The notes below the pieces were generated by a model. That model was not told the DNA's origin. It saw only the letters and a list, made by a program, of their open reading frames with translations, and searched no databases. From Eonycteris spelaea (lineage: Eukaryota; Chordata; Mammalia; Chiroptera; Pteropodidae), in assembly GCA_003508835.1 (NCBI GenBank), contig PUFA01000164.1:434001-498000 (forward strand): 64,000 bases of DNA, written 5' to 3'. The position numbers and the translations under genes are program-made. Below are positions 37,741-48,759 of the stretch, piece by piece. How positions within the stretch are numbered: the first letter of the stretch is position 1; each line of letters begins with the position of its first letter.

Positions 37741-38089
37741 GGCCAAGGAAAACTTCCTGTGGTATAGTAACCATTTGGTTCTATTTACTCAATAACTATA
37801 ATCATGTTTGTATATCACTTTACCATTTATAGTGGACTTTTGTATTTGGCAATCTATTTGATTCTTGTTAGATGATTACAATCAGTTTATAGGCTAAGAA
37901 GCTAAAACTTATAGGGGTCAATGAACTGGCCTAGTACCTCCCAACTGGGTGATGTCTCCTCTAAAGGGTCATGCTTCCTCCCCTTTCCATCCTGTCTTTT
38001 CTCTATTGGTCAGGATTGCAGTTGCTTTGTGGACTGGCATATGATTTACTGATTTTAATTAGTACTTTGAATATATTATTTTAATTTAC

Positions 38090-38260
38090 CAGCATTTCTG
38101 ACAGTTAGGTAAGCCTGGCATTATTAATACCATTTTACAAATGAAGATAGTGCAAATCAGGATGGTTAAGTGGCTTACTCCAGTTTTACCAACTAGTGAT
38201 TTAGAAAACAAAAATAAGAAGTCTCCAGACTTTTAGTCTACTGCTATTTCCACTACCCCA
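38090..38260 (-). repeat. MIR SINE
   Basis: Antisense MIR: CATTATTAATACCATTTTAC, AAATGAAGATAGTGCAAATC, GGTTAAGTGGCTTACTCCAG. Confidence 0.65.
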
Positions 38261-38269
38261 TTCTGTCAC

Positions 38270-39115
38270 TTGCTCCACTGTAAGATATATTGGGAAGTGG
38301 AATAGTTTTTATTTTTGGGATTCCACTGAAACAATTAACTGATTATGTTATATATCAAATGTAAAATATTAAAATTAAATGGCACCTGTTGGTTTAACTT
38401 AGCATGAGTGTTATAAGCCATGGAACCACTATGATTAAGGAATGGATAGACATTGATTGTCAGAAATCCGTTACTCAAGGGATAAATAATAGCAGAGGCA
38501 AGAAGAAGTGTTTTAGGGTATGGGATCATTCTGTATCACTCCTTGGCATTGCTCATCCTGCTCTCAGAATAATTCTCAGGCCATTCTTAGCCCACGGAAG
38601 GAGGGCTATAGGTAGGGAAAATCTACGCTTCCAGCAGTCTCCTAGCCAGTAGTGGCAAGAGTCCCAAACTGTACCTTAGTTTTGCTCCATAATCCATACT
38701 CATTGTTCAAGCAGTACAAATGATTCCTGTAGGAACAACAGCCTTTCTACAGAGCATCCTGAATGTATATATTTTTTGGCAGCAAGAATCTTTACTGAGC
38801 AGGTAGAAAGTAGAGAGTCTGGAATTCTTTGTGATCACAATGACACTATTCCAGATTTTCCTTTAGTTGTGGAGTCTGCATAGATCATAGTTTGATTTTG
38901 ATTTTCTCTGTAATCTAGCAGCTGTTTTTTAATATGTCACATCTGAATATCCGCATCTGGATTGGTGTTCATGGAGTTGGGCATGGGTATGATGTTGAGA
39001 GAAGAAAAATTATAAAGGTGGGTGGTTTTAGGTGGAATATACCAAGTTAAAAATCCTAATTTATGAATAACACTGCAGAAAAGTTTACTATAGGAAAGAG
39101 GATGGCATGTAAAGA
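38270..39115. other. Intronic DNA, nothing recognised
   Basis: No certain repeat or exon; overlapping open frames on opposite strands have no domain. Confidence 0.4.
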
Positions 39116-39119
39116 AATA

Positions 39120-39335
39120 GGGAATTGGGAGCCAAAAGTTTGAGTTCATTACTGCACCGCTGACTGGTTTTCTGGTGTAACTTAATATGTTTCTAACTCC
39201 TCTGAGGCTCTGTTGCCGCTTTTGTCAAACATAGAATAAAAATGCTTTCTCAGGATTATGAGAATGTAATTAGAGGATACAGATAGGGACTCTGCACACA
39301 TAAAGTGCTATTCAGATGTTATTTATTTTAATAAA
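39120..39335 (+). repeat. MIR SINE
   Basis: Forward MIR: AATTGGGAGCCAAAAGTTTG, TTCTAACTCCTCTGAGGCTC, AGGATTATGAGAATGTAATT, CACATAAAGTGCTATTCAGA. Confidence 0.65.
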
Positions 39336-39354
39336 CTGATTACTATATATCAGT

Positions 39355-39545
39355 TCTTTTCAATAATTTAAAAATTTTTTCAATTACAGCGACATAATAT
39401 AATATTGGTTTCAGGTGTGCAACATAGTGACTAGACATTGATATTCCTTACCAAGTGATCACTCTAGTAAGTCTAGTACCCATCTCACACCAGACATAGT
39501 CATTACAATATTAATGGTGATATTCTTTATGCTATACTTTAAAAA
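39355..39545 (-). mobile_element. LINE-1 extreme 3' end
   Basis: Antisense L1 tail region: GGTTTCAGGTGTGCAACATA, GTGACTAGACATTGATATTC, AAGTCTAGTACCCATCTCAC, ACAATATTAATGGTGATATT. I associate this 3'-UTR type with bat and related laurasiatherian L1s, which is weak support for the host call. Confidence 0.75.
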
Positions 39546-39735
39546 AAGTTATTTCAGTTCAGACCTCAATCAATGCTGCAAAGCACACATTATTATCTCC
39601 ATTTGACAGATGAGGAACTTAGAATCTAGAGAGTCTAAGTAACTTGCTCAAGGACTTACCACTAGTATTTAAGCTCCAGTTTCTTTGCTGTGATGTCATG
39701 TTAATAAAGGATCAGTAGTAGAGGTTTGAACTTTA
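39545..39735 (-). repeat. MIR SINE
   Basis: Antisense MIR: CCATTTGACAGATGAGGAAC, then AGTCTAAGTAACTTGCTCAA and GGACTTACCACTAGTATTTA. It directly abuts the L1 tail. Confidence 0.8.
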
Positions 39736-40004
39736 ACAACAATTTGCATTATGTTTCAAAGGAATAGAAGTGGCATGTTACACTAGGGATGAGGGAGAGC
39801 CAGACAGTCACTATATTTTTGTATTATTTGGCGGTATATTACTTAAATGTATTCTATTAAATACCTCTGAAACACTTGGTTATGTTTCTGCTAAGGTTTA
39901 TGGGTAAAATGTTTTCTTCTTACCATATTAGCATAAAAAAATCCTTTGATCTGATCAAAATGTTTTACAAATCCTATTTAATATTTTGTTCTTTTTATTT
40001 TTAG

Positions 40005-40077
40005 TAATTCCTACACTGGTCAAGATTACAGCATACAGGGAAATGTTGGGAAGATTTCTTTGGATCAGATTGATTCG
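40005..40077 (+). CDS. PRIM2: PRIM2 internal exon B (interdomain linker)
   Basis: This 73-nt exon begins with T, completing the serine codon split by the previous intron, and encodes [20 protein letters not shown] followed by QIDS. The acceptor is a T-rich tract ending in TTTTTAG and the donor is GTAAGC directly after TCG. By human numbering it spans residues about 254-278. In the family this is the flexible linker between the PRIM1-binding N-terminal domain and the Fe-S C-terminal domain. Three of 25 residues differ from human as I remember it (H to N, T to I, L to S), the last at the exon's final codon. The reading phase (2 in, 0 out) joins both neighbours without a frame break. Confidence 0.93.
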
Positions 40078-40415
40078 GTAAGCATCACATCCTTTTAAAT
40101 TCAGACCTTTGTCAAAGGAGGAAGCACAGGTTGAAATAATCTTTGCAACCAAAGATTATCTTTGGATGGGAAAATTTAGGGAAAATATTATTTTGTTGCT
40201 TGCCAATTATTCTTAAAGGAAATTTCATGTGCTATACATATGATTTTTTTAAATCATAGGAACACCAAAATCAGAAAATTATATTCTGATAAAAACAGGA
40301 TTTAATAAGTTATTCCAAAGGGGAATTCTTTTAACTGATGATAGCTAAATGGTGTTTATGTGTTTCTGTTTAAATGCCATATACAGTTAAAAAAAGAAGA
40401 ACTAGAAAATACTAA

Positions 40416-40772
40416 GTGTCTTTGTTTGCCAAGGCACAGACTATGTGCCTTAAACAATAGAAATTTATTTTCTCATAGTTCTGGAGGCTAGAATTCCAAG
40501 ATCAAGGTGTCAGCAAGTTTAATTTCTTCTGAGGACTCTATCCTTGGCTTTTAGGTGGCCACCTTCTTGCTGTGTTTTTACATGGTTTTTCCATTGTGTT
40601 CACATCCATGGTGTCTTATCCTCTTCTTAAAAACTGGACCAGGACCCCATTCCCATGACCTCATTTAATCTTAATTACTTCTTTTAAAGGCACTGGCTCC
40701 AAAACCAGTCTCATTCTAGGACCTGAACATTATGAATTTTGGGACATTACAGTTCATTCCATAACACTAAGT
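40416..40772 (-). mobile_element. ERVL-MaLR (MST/MLT1-type) solo LTR
   Basis: Antisense LTR: CTTAAACAATAGAAATTTAT, CATAGTTCTGGAGGCTAGAA, CCAAGATCAAGGTGTCAGCA, TCTTATCCTCTTCTTAAAAA, CCCATGACCTCATTTAATCT. The TTTATT at about 40466 is the reversed AATAAA signal. No internal sequence flanks it. It begins about 340 bp after PRIM2 exon B. Confidence 0.85.
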
Positions 40773-41359
40773 ATTGGCTCCCTTCCTTGGGTTGCTACTA
40801 GGTTACTAGACAGCTCATTTCAATGTCACTTTGTGGTTCCATAGTAGAATGAAAGAATGATATACTCTACTATAATCTGTAGGATTTTTCTTTAGATCAT
40901 AATTGGATTTCTACTCTGTTAAAAAAAAAAGGGATAATAAACCAGCTATAAATAATTTTTGATTAGACAGTTGCCAAATTATTTCCAAGAAATTGAAAAT
41001 ATATTAAAATTTTAATTCTTGGAAACAAGAATTATAATTATAATAAGGTGAATAGGGAGAGATCTTGAGTTTTTAGAAACCAGACTGAATAGCTCTTAAC
41101 TATTTGCAAAAGTATTATCAATACTTGCAGTTAATATGTCTAGAGATAACAGTAGGATTGCCCACTTTATACAGTTGATTTGAAATTTGATCTCAAGGAT
41201 GCCCCATCATCTACTTGCCTCAGACAGTTCTTTTATCTCTAATATTGCCTCTCTACCATATAATTTGTGTTTATATCATGTGAATGGTTGGAGGTTAATC
41301 GTATCACATTCACAAGCAAATGTGAACTTGGTTGGATACTGTGGGAAGATTGAAAAGTA

Positions 41360-41555
41360 TAATCATTAACTTATTTAGTGAATTTATTGAGCCCATCAAT
41401 TTTGTACCAACCACTATGCTGTGGATATAGAGGTGAATAAAACAGAAAATATTTCTGTCTTCATTATCGTTACTTGAGGGAGAGAGACGACATAGTAAAT
41501 AATAAATAAACAATATAATGATAAAATACATTAAATGCTATGATTATATATTTGA
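41360..41555 (-). repeat. LINE-2 3' end
   Basis: Antisense L2: TTATTGAGCCCATCAATTTT, GTGGATATAGAGGTGAATAA, GAGGGAGAGAGACGACATAG, AAATAATAAATAAACAATAT. Confidence 0.75.
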
Positions 41556-41694
41556 GCTTGTGTCTGAGGTCCTGTGCAAAGTGATACAGATATATCCATA
41601 TCTGGATCTCTTCCTAACTCTGTATCTGTATTGCCTTATCCTTGCAACAGCATGTCAATAGCATACTTTGGATGTTACCAGTTTCTTCTCTAAT

Positions 41695-42830
41695 TGTTTT
41701 CTTTAGATTTAAAACTGAAATCTGGCTCCCTCAATGACACTTTCCCTTGTGCCCTTTTCTATAGCAGCTGCCCCCCCCCCCCCGCCCCCTGCCATACACA
41801 TACCCTCTGTAGGTATGGAATGTGTCTTCCTTGGTCCACATCACCACTTCCAAACCATTTTTTTCTTCTTTCCATTGTCAGAACTTCAACTTTTTTAAAG
41901 CCCTTGTGATCACATTTTGCCACCTGATAGTTCTTGTTGCTGGTGCCTCCCACCGTCCTGCCCTCATTCATTGATGCCTTTAGCACCTGGTCATGGCCTT
42001 TTACACTAGCACTGCTCCTGTTACTGTTCTTGGCCTCTGCAACATCGATGTTGATAATTCATCCCATCCAAGGGCCTTATAATTCCTTGTCTGCTCACTA
42101 TCCACAATCATTTTTCTATCCCATTATGGCCAAACTTAGACCCCATTTTTCCATTTCCATTATTTGGAGTTCTGACAAAATCTCTTTAAAAAAAATCTCT
42201 GCTTCCATTTTTATTTCTATATCATCTATTCATTACAAAACAGCCAGAGTTATCTTTGTTTATCAGATCTTGTCAGTCTTCTGGTCAAAACCCTCTCCTG
42301 GGTTTCCATCACATTACACTAAAATTCAAGCTCATTACTGTGGTCTGGAGAAGACATATGTACTCATCGTTCCAATTCCATCTTCTCCATTCTGGCCCAC
42401 TCACTGTGCTCTAGCCACAGGGACCTTCTTCCTCTCCTCGAACACACCAAGATCATTCCTTCTTAGTATCTTTGCTCGCATGCCCTTCACCTGGAACAGT
42501 ATTCTTGGATCTTCACTTGACTGGAATCCTTTAAAATACAGGGCTTAGCTGTAATGACATCTCCTCAGAGACGCTTCCCTGGCCACTCAAGTTAAAGTAC
42601 TCCTTTCCTGTGCACACATGGTCCCATTACTGTTTTGTTTCCCATGCTTTTGGAATCAGACATTATCTTTTTAATTTATGTCTGTGCTTATTGTGTGTCT
42701 CTTCCCATTAGAATATAACTTCTTTGAGGATAGAGTGTTTGACTTTTTTGTTCACTGCTGGTCGCCCTGGGCTGAGCACATGGTAGTATTCAACAGGTAT
42801 TTGGTGATTGAATGAGTGAAAAGTAATCAA
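41695..42830 (+). repeat. Long LINE-2 3' region
   Basis: Forward L2 over more than 1 kb: GCCAGAGTTATCTTTGTTTA, CTTCTGGTCAAAACCCTCTC, CATCTCCTCAGAGACGCTTC, CCATTAGAATATAACTTCTT, GTTCACTGCTGGTCGCCCTG, TTGGTGATTGAATGAGTGAA. It contains a poly-C run (about 41769-41783). The 204-codon + frame at 41934-42548, the longest in the window, lies wholly inside this element and does not follow an L2 protein frame, so I do not call it a gene. Confidence 0.9.
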
Positions 42831-42839
42831 GGAATTGTG

Positions 42840-43845
42840 CCAAAGGAAGCTGAAGTCAAATTGGGTCTTGACAGATGGGTTGGCTTTGGCTAGATGACGT
42901 GGGGAGTGGGAGACTATAACAGGCAGGGCCAGTGGAGTGAGAAAAGTGAGGAAGCAGAAAACATGACTGTGATTATGGAATAACCCAGCCGGAACAAACT
43001 GGGCTTCTTTTTTTTCTTTTTTCTTTTTTCTTTTTTGCCTCTCCCTGTCTCAGTATTTCCATGGCACTTGATTTATGCTTTTGTTGGAGCCCTCATTGTA
43101 TAATTTATTTTATGAGTTTAACTTACATAATAGTAAATATAATAGTGACTATTTCTTTTTTCTTCAATTAGCTGAATTACAGGGAAAAATTGTGCTTTAT
43201 TTACCTTCTTGTTTCCTAAAACCACCCCATAAATATTTGTCCTGTTACATATAATTGAAAAGTAGTTTGTTACGGACATCGAAGGAACCTTGAATCTTTA
43301 TAATAAGGACAGTGAATATTCACTGACATTTTTGAATTAGAACAATATTTAAGAAAAAGTTATTTTGTAATAGTATGAAGGAACAAAAATGTACACAGTA
43401 GTGCTGCCAAGGGAGGATAGGGACCTGACCGAATTAAGTTTGGGATGGGAAAATTTAGAAGTTGTTACTGTGAAATGATGAAACTGGGTGGTCGCTAGAG
43501 GGAGCAGCAACCTCAAGCAAAGTGCGCCTTGCTCCTGCTTACAGGTAAAGTTGGACTTGTCAAGGAATGCGTGAGGGGGCAGAAATTTCATCTCAGGAGG
43601 AAGATATTTAAGGAAGTCGAAGGAATGCAATTGAGACTATAAGGGAAAAAGTTGAGTTAAATATGAACAATGATATTTATCTTTGATGATAAGGAAAGAC
43701 CTGTAGTTTTCTTCTTTTAACTCTTGATCTATTTAACAAGTTTATTTGAATATTTCTTTTAAAAACCATTTCTCTTATTTTTGTGTTATATTTTGTTTTT
43801 AGATTATTTTAACTGTTCATCCGTGATTCAGAAATTGTACTTTTG
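42840..43845. other. Intronic DNA, nothing recognised
   Basis: A short CTTTTTT repeat lies at 43006-43036. The G+C-richer 43430-43600 segment carries a weak CTCF-like motif (see findings). No repeat family or exon recognised. Confidence 0.4.
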
Positions 43846-43849
43846 AACA

Positions 43850-44570
43850 CTTATCTCAGGGGAATTAAAACTTATATTCACTCAAAAACCTGTACATTCA
43901 TTTATTTGAAATAGCCTCACACTGGAAACAACTCAGATCTCCTTCAGCAAGTGAATGGTTAAACAAATTGTGGTTCATCCATACCATAGAATCTTACTCA
44001 GCAATAAAAAAAGGAACGAAGTATTGATACCTCCAACAATTTAGATGAATTTCGTGGGAATTATGCTGAATAAAAAAGCCAGTCTCAAACCATCACATAT
44101 TATATGATTCTATTTATATAACACTATTGAAATGACAAAATTATATATAGAGAGAACAGATTAATAGTTTCCATGGGTTAAGGGACGGGGAAGGGAGCCG
44201 GGCAGGGTGCCGAAGGTGGGTAGCAGTGGTTATAAAAGGGAAATGTGGAGGTTCCTTGCTGTGAGGGAACTATTCTACATCTTGACTGTGGTGGATACAT
44301 GCACTTGCATGTGATAAAATTACATAAAACTAAATACACTACAGAAATGAGCACATAAGTGCAACTGAGGAAATTAAGGTTAGTGGATTATATCATTGTC
44401 AGTATCTCAGATGTGATCATATGCTACAGTTTTACAGGATTTCAGCCTTTGGGAGAAACTGGATATTTGACAGTGTCTCCTTGTATTATTTTTTACAACC
44501 GCATGCGAATCTGTAGTTATCTCAAAAGAAAAAGTTTAATTAAAAATTTAAAAAAGAAAAAGAAATAGGT
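43850..44570 (+). mobile_element. LINE-1 ORF2 end and 3' UTR
   Basis: Sense L1: ACTGGAAACAACTCAGATCT, GTGAATGGTTAAACAAATTG, ACCATAGAATCTTACTCAGC, TTATATGATTCTATTTATAT, ACTATTCTACATCTTGACTG and an A-rich end near 44560. A 5'-truncated fossil ending about 250 bp before PRIM2 exon C. Confidence 0.85.
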
Positions 44571-44665
44571 GAAATAAATTTTAATATTTTTATTTAATCC
44601 AGCATATCTAAAATATTTACGATTTCAACATGTAATCGATAAAAAATGTTAATAGAAAGTTTATC
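44536..44665 (+). mobile_element. hAT-type MITE fragment (third copy)
   Basis: AATAGGTGAAATAAATTTTA, CCAGCATATCTAAAATATTT and TTTCAACATGTAATCGATAA match the interior of the MITE family at 32766-33066. It merges with the A-rich tail of the preceding L1, so the exact junction is uncertain. Confidence 0.65.
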
Positions 44666-44816
44666 TGTAATCACAGTAACATAGCAATCCCTCCAGTTTT
44701 GTTTTTATTTCAATTAGACTGAATCTGCAATTCACAAATTAGATTAAATTTGCAACAAACATTGTCATAGGCCTTCTAAATCTTATACATAACCGAAAAC
44801 TCTTTTTTTCTTATAG

Positions 44817-45002
44817 CTTTCTACCAAATCCTTCCCACCTTGCATGCGTCAGTTACACAAAGCCTTGAGGGAAAATCACCATCTTCGTCATGGAGGCCGA
44901 ATGCAGTATGGCCTTTTCCTGAAGGGCATCGGTCTAACATTGGAACAGGCACTGCAGTTCTGGAAGCAAGAATTTATTAAAGGAAAGATGGATCCAGACA
45001 AG
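44817..45002 (+). CDS. PRIM2: PRIM2 internal exon C (start of Fe-S C-terminal domain)
   Basis: This exon is 186 nt, exactly 62 codons in phase 0, from [12 protein letters not shown] to KGKMDPDK. The acceptor is TTTTTTTCTTATAG and the donor GTAATT. It begins the C-terminal domain of the primase large subunit, which grips the 5' triphosphate end of the RNA primer on the template. The cysteine in SFPPCMRQ corresponds to human Cys287, the first of four ligands of the [4Fe-4S] cluster. The following [16 protein letters not shown] stretch holds the residues equivalent to His300, Arg302, His303, Arg306 and Lys314, which contact primer and template in human p58. I see no difference from the remembered human sequence. 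The next exon, which should carry the residues equivalent to Tyr345 and Tyr347, is not in the window. Confidence 0.96.
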
Positions 45003-45343
45003 GTAATTTTAAATCAGAGCAGTAACTGAAATTTTACTTCAGTCTGAAAACTAAAAGGTCTGTTTTTTGGATATGTCCCTGAAAATGTAGTTAAAAATTC
45101 TAAAAGATAAACATGCCTGCAGTGTCTTTTAGGTAAAAAGAAACTCACGTATTAAACTAATAGATGTCAAACAAAATTGGGAGAGTTGAGTTCATTCAAA
45201 GGGGAAAATTGGAATAGCAATGTACGGTGTAAAGTAGTGCTTAGATGATGTGTCTTCTCCTCTGTAAGTACATTGCCAACGGTAGTTATAAGACCGAAAT
45301 TGCTTTCTGAGATATATTTTATAGGAATGTATATGTAATATCT

Positions 45344-45355
45344 ATACACACACAC

Positions 45356-45386
<31 letters not shown>
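45344..45386. repeat. (CA)n/(TG)n compound microsatellite with 24-bp palindrome
   Basis: A CA run meets a TG run at CATATG, giving a perfect palindrome at 45346-45369. The TG part is the reversed (CA)n 3' terminus of the adjoining RTE LINE. Alternating purine-pyrimidine sequence of this kind can form Z-DNA or a cruciform. Confidence 0.95.
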
Positions 45387-45389
<3 letters not shown>

Positions 45390-47890
45390 CTGAGTTGGCT
45401 CTGACTCCTGGCGACCCTGAGCAAGTGATGTCCGTGTCCTGTCCTCAACAGCCCTGCTCAACTTCTGTGAACTCGTGCCTATGGCTTCTTTTATGGAGCC
45501 AATCCATCTCATATTGGGTCCTCCTGTTTTCCTGCTATCTTCTATTTTTGTCAGCATTATTGTCTTTTCCAAAGAACTCCGCACTCTCGTGATATGCCAA
45601 AAGTAGGGCAGCCTTAGTTTTGTCATTTTTGGCTCCAGCGATGTTTCAGGCTTAACTGGCTCTGGGACTCACTTGTTTGTCTTTCTCGTGGTCCAGGTTA
45701 TCTATAGAGCTCTCCTCCAACACCGTATTTCAAATGAATCAGTTTTTTTCCTATCAGCCTTCTTCCCTGTCCAACTTTCACATCATACATAGTAACGAGG
45801 AATACAAGGGTGTAGATGCTCTTAGCCTTCGTCTCTAATGCACATTTTTGCTCTTTTGCTCTTGATCTTGCCTAATTCTTCCATTGCTGCTCCTTGTCTT
45901 GACTTCCTGGCTACAGTCTCCATTTGAATTGATAACTGAACCAAAGCAAAATCTTTAAAAATTTTAATGTCTTAATTGTCTGTGTTAAAGTTGTATATTT
46001 ATTCTGTAGTAATGATTTTCGTCCTCTTGATGTTCAAATGCTGTCCTGCTTTGGCACTTTCTTCTTTCACTTTCATCGGAAGTTGTTTCAGGTCATTGCT
46101 TTCTGCCCGTAAGATGGTGCTATCTGCATATCTTAAGTTATTGATGTTTTTACTGCCAGTTTTCACTCCTCCTTCCTCTGAGTGTAGTCCAGCGTCTCAT
46201 ATGATAATGTCCTGCATGCAGATTAAACAAACAGGGAGATAAAATGCACCTTTGTCTGACACCTTGGCCTATAGAAAACCATTCTGTCTCTCCATATTCT
46301 GTCCTGACAGTGGCTTCCTGTCCATAATACAGGTTACACATCAGGCCAATCAAGTGTTGAGGCATGCCCATAGCTTTTCATGGTCCAGGCAGTCAAAGGC
46401 TTTACTGTAGTCTATAAAACATAGACTGACCCTCCTCTGACGTTCTTTGGAGCACTCCAGTACCCAGTGAATACTCCTAATTAGATCTTGATTAACTCTT
46501 TCTTTTCTAAATTCTGCTTGAATGTTCCACATTTCTTGCCCCGTATAAGGTAGAAGCCTTTGTTACATTGCTTGAAGCATCACTTTATTTAGGTGGAAAA
46601 TTAGAGCAATGGTCTTACAGCTGTTGCACTCCTTGGTATCTCTTTTCTTAAAGATTGGGATGTGTATCGAAGGTTTCCACTCCGTAGGCCATTGTTTTCT
46701 TCTCCTTATCTGTTGACATATTTTTGTCAGGATTTTGACAAATTCAGTCTCAGTGGCCTGAAATAATTCTCTTGGTATTCTGTCTACTCCTGGTGATTTA
46801 TTTCTTCCCAGTACTTTCAGAGCAGCTTTCACTTTCCTTCCCAGAATTATAGGTTCTTCCTCATAGGAATCTCCTTCAGAGGCATCTGTCATCCTTCTGT
46901 CTCCCTTAGCGTAGTTTTTTAGTATACTGTTTCCGCCTTCCCTTCATTTTCTCCTGGTCAGGTAATGAGCTTCCTTGTGGGTCATTCAGCATTCCTAATC
47001 TAGATTTGAATTTCCCTTTTATATCTTGAATCTTCTGGTAGTGAGCTCTTGTTTTTTCTCTGTTGTTCTCTTCTATCTCCTTATATTGACTATTATAACA
47101 GTTGTCTTTAACTCTGTGGTAGTCGTTGAAAAAGTGAGTTCAAGATTCTCACCATGCTTTTCTCACCTTTTGCATCTTGTCTGTCTTTAATAATTTTTAA
47201 CAATTTTAACAATTTGTCTGCCATTTCAATTTTTCTTTTCTTTTTACATCTAGCATTGTTTTTCTCCATTCTTCCTTGGTAACATTTCTAGTTTCAATCC
47301 ACAGTCCTTCCGGTTCTCCATCAATGAAGTTTAATAGTGCAAATCTATTTTTTTATGTATATTTTAACCATCACAAATATTATTTACAGTATATTTTGAC
47401 AGTACGATTCTTTTAGTGCTTTTCTTTAGCTTTACTTTAATGTTTGATAGTAACTGTTTGTGGTCAGTCGCACAACCTATTCCTGGTCTTATTTTGGCGG
47501 AAAGAATACGGCTTCTCCATCTCCTGCTCCCAATTATGTAGTTTGATTTCTGGTGATGTCTGTGTGTACAGTGTTCTGTTCACTTCTTTGAAGCATGTGT
47601 TTGCAGTGGAAAAGTTCTTGGCTTCACACAAATCCATGAACTAATCTTCTTAATGTCTCACCCCTAGTGCAAGTTTTCTGAAAACATTTGATTCTGCTTT
47701 ATTTTCTACTTTTGTGTTCCTTTAGTTATCAGCATCTCTTGTTTTGGTGTGCTTTCAATTTCTTCCTGGATAGTTGTATAAAAGTTTTCAATTTCATCTT
47801 CTTCAGTCTCTGTAGTTGGAACATAGACTTGAATGATGGCTATGCTAATAGGTTTTCCTAGAATTCTGACTTTGTATATGCACATACAAT
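45387..47890 (-). mobile_element. RTE-clade (BovB-like) LINE, 5'-truncated and dead
   Basis: Translated pieces on the minus strand fall in RTE order. The endonuclease middle and end (about 47890-47440) includes IIQVYVPTTETEEDEIENFY and a CDHKQLL block in place of the catalytic SDH. The RT start (46892-46563) has RNKSPGVDRIPRELF and the KQWPTEWK motif. RT motif A (46532-46350) reads FIDYSKAFDCLDHEKLW with the catalytic Asp kept. Motif B (46371-46150) reads GVRQRCILSPCLFN with an Arg where the family has Gly. Motif C near 46119-46130 reads YADS instead of YADD. The C-terminal part (45626-45390) has SLEKTIMLTKIED. The coding region runs almost to the 3' end, which finishes in (CA)n. Frameshifts and stops separate the pieces. 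Confidence 0.9.
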
Positions 47891-48235
47891 GTCATTTTCA
47901 GGAGTAGGAGATATTAAGAACAAAGTGAAAACAATTTAAAATGTTCTCGTATGTGTGTGTCATGAAGCATTTTTAGGAAGACTTTAGTCCCTTTAAACTC
48001 AAGAACTGCTTTTAAATCTATCTATAGTATTCAGATCCCCGCTTTTATTCCTAATTTAATGGTACTAGCTAATGACATTTTATTTTGGAAATATGGTTTC
48101 TTGTTACTTCAATGCCATGGCACTGTGGTACGAAGTAAATTTTTTACTGTTTATTTCTTGGTTTGCTTTTTTCTAGTAGGAAAGATACATTATAGAACAA
48201 AGAATAGTTACCAAGTAAATTTTATAATAATACTT
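47890..48235. other. Intronic DNA, nothing recognised
   Basis: Short A+T-rich spacer between the RTE element and the next LTR. Confidence 0.4.
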
Positions 48236-48597
48236 TATTTTGGTTGCCATAACAAAATACCAGATACTGGGTGCCTTAAACAACAGAAATTTATTTTTTC
48301 ATAGTTCTGGAGGCTTGCAATCCAAGATCAAGTTTTCAGCAGATTTGTTTTCTAATCTGAAGCTTCTCTCTGCAGCTTCCAGACAGCCACCTTCTTTCTG
48401 CCTTTTCTGTGTGCTTTCACTCCCCTGAAGTCTTCTCCTCTTATAAAGACACTAGTCATATAGATTAGAATCCCACTCATACCATCTTACTGAACCTTAG
48501 ATACCTCTTTAAATGCCCTATCTCCAAATACAGTCACGTTTCGAGTTAGGGCTTCAACATAAGAATTTTAGGGAGGACACTATTCAGTCTATCACGT
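48236..48597 (-). mobile_element. ERVL-MaLR (MST/MLT1-type) solo LTR
   Basis: Antisense LTR of the same group as 40416-40772: GGTTGCCATAACAAAATACC, CTTAAACAACAGAAATTTAT, ATAGTTCTGGAGGCTTGCAA, CTCCTCTTATAAAGACACTA (reversed TATA region), CTATCTCCAAATACAGTCAC. Ends near CTATCACG. Confidence 0.88.
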
Positions 48598-48759
48598 CTC
48601 TAGCTTTGTATGTTTTTAAAAGGTTAAGATTTTTTTTTATAACATTATAAAAATCTCTTACATTTTTTATAGATTTGTTTTAAAAACTTTCATTCATAAT
48701 TATCCATAGAGTCTTAATTTATCATTTAATAGGTTTTTTTAAAACACAATTTTTAGTAA

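Larger units (their letters stand above)
25767..40004 (+). other. PRIM2: PRIM2 intron between exons A and B
   Basis: A phase-2 intron of 14,238 bp from GTAACA to TTTTTAG. It contains minus-strand L1, L2 on both strands, a complete hAT-type MITE, several MIR copies and the RFX-like palindrome. Confidence 0.92.
40078..44816 (+). other. PRIM2: PRIM2 intron between exons B and C
   Basis: A phase-0 intron of 4,739 bp from GTAAGC to TTATAG. It holds a MaLR LTR, L2 on both strands and an L1 3' end. It is the only complete short intron of the gene in this window. Confidence 0.92.

Noticed and set aside
41934..42548. 204-codon open frame on the + strand, the longest in the window
   Set aside because: It lies entirely within a recognisable L2 3' region, its translation shows no L2 or other domain, and its Pro/Ser/Thr-rich content follows the pyrimidine-rich strand.
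25699..45002. PRIM2 pseudogene (PRIM2 has duplicated copies in human)
   Set aside because: Introns are present, all six splice junctions are canonical, the joined frame is open and the Fe-S exon shows no change.
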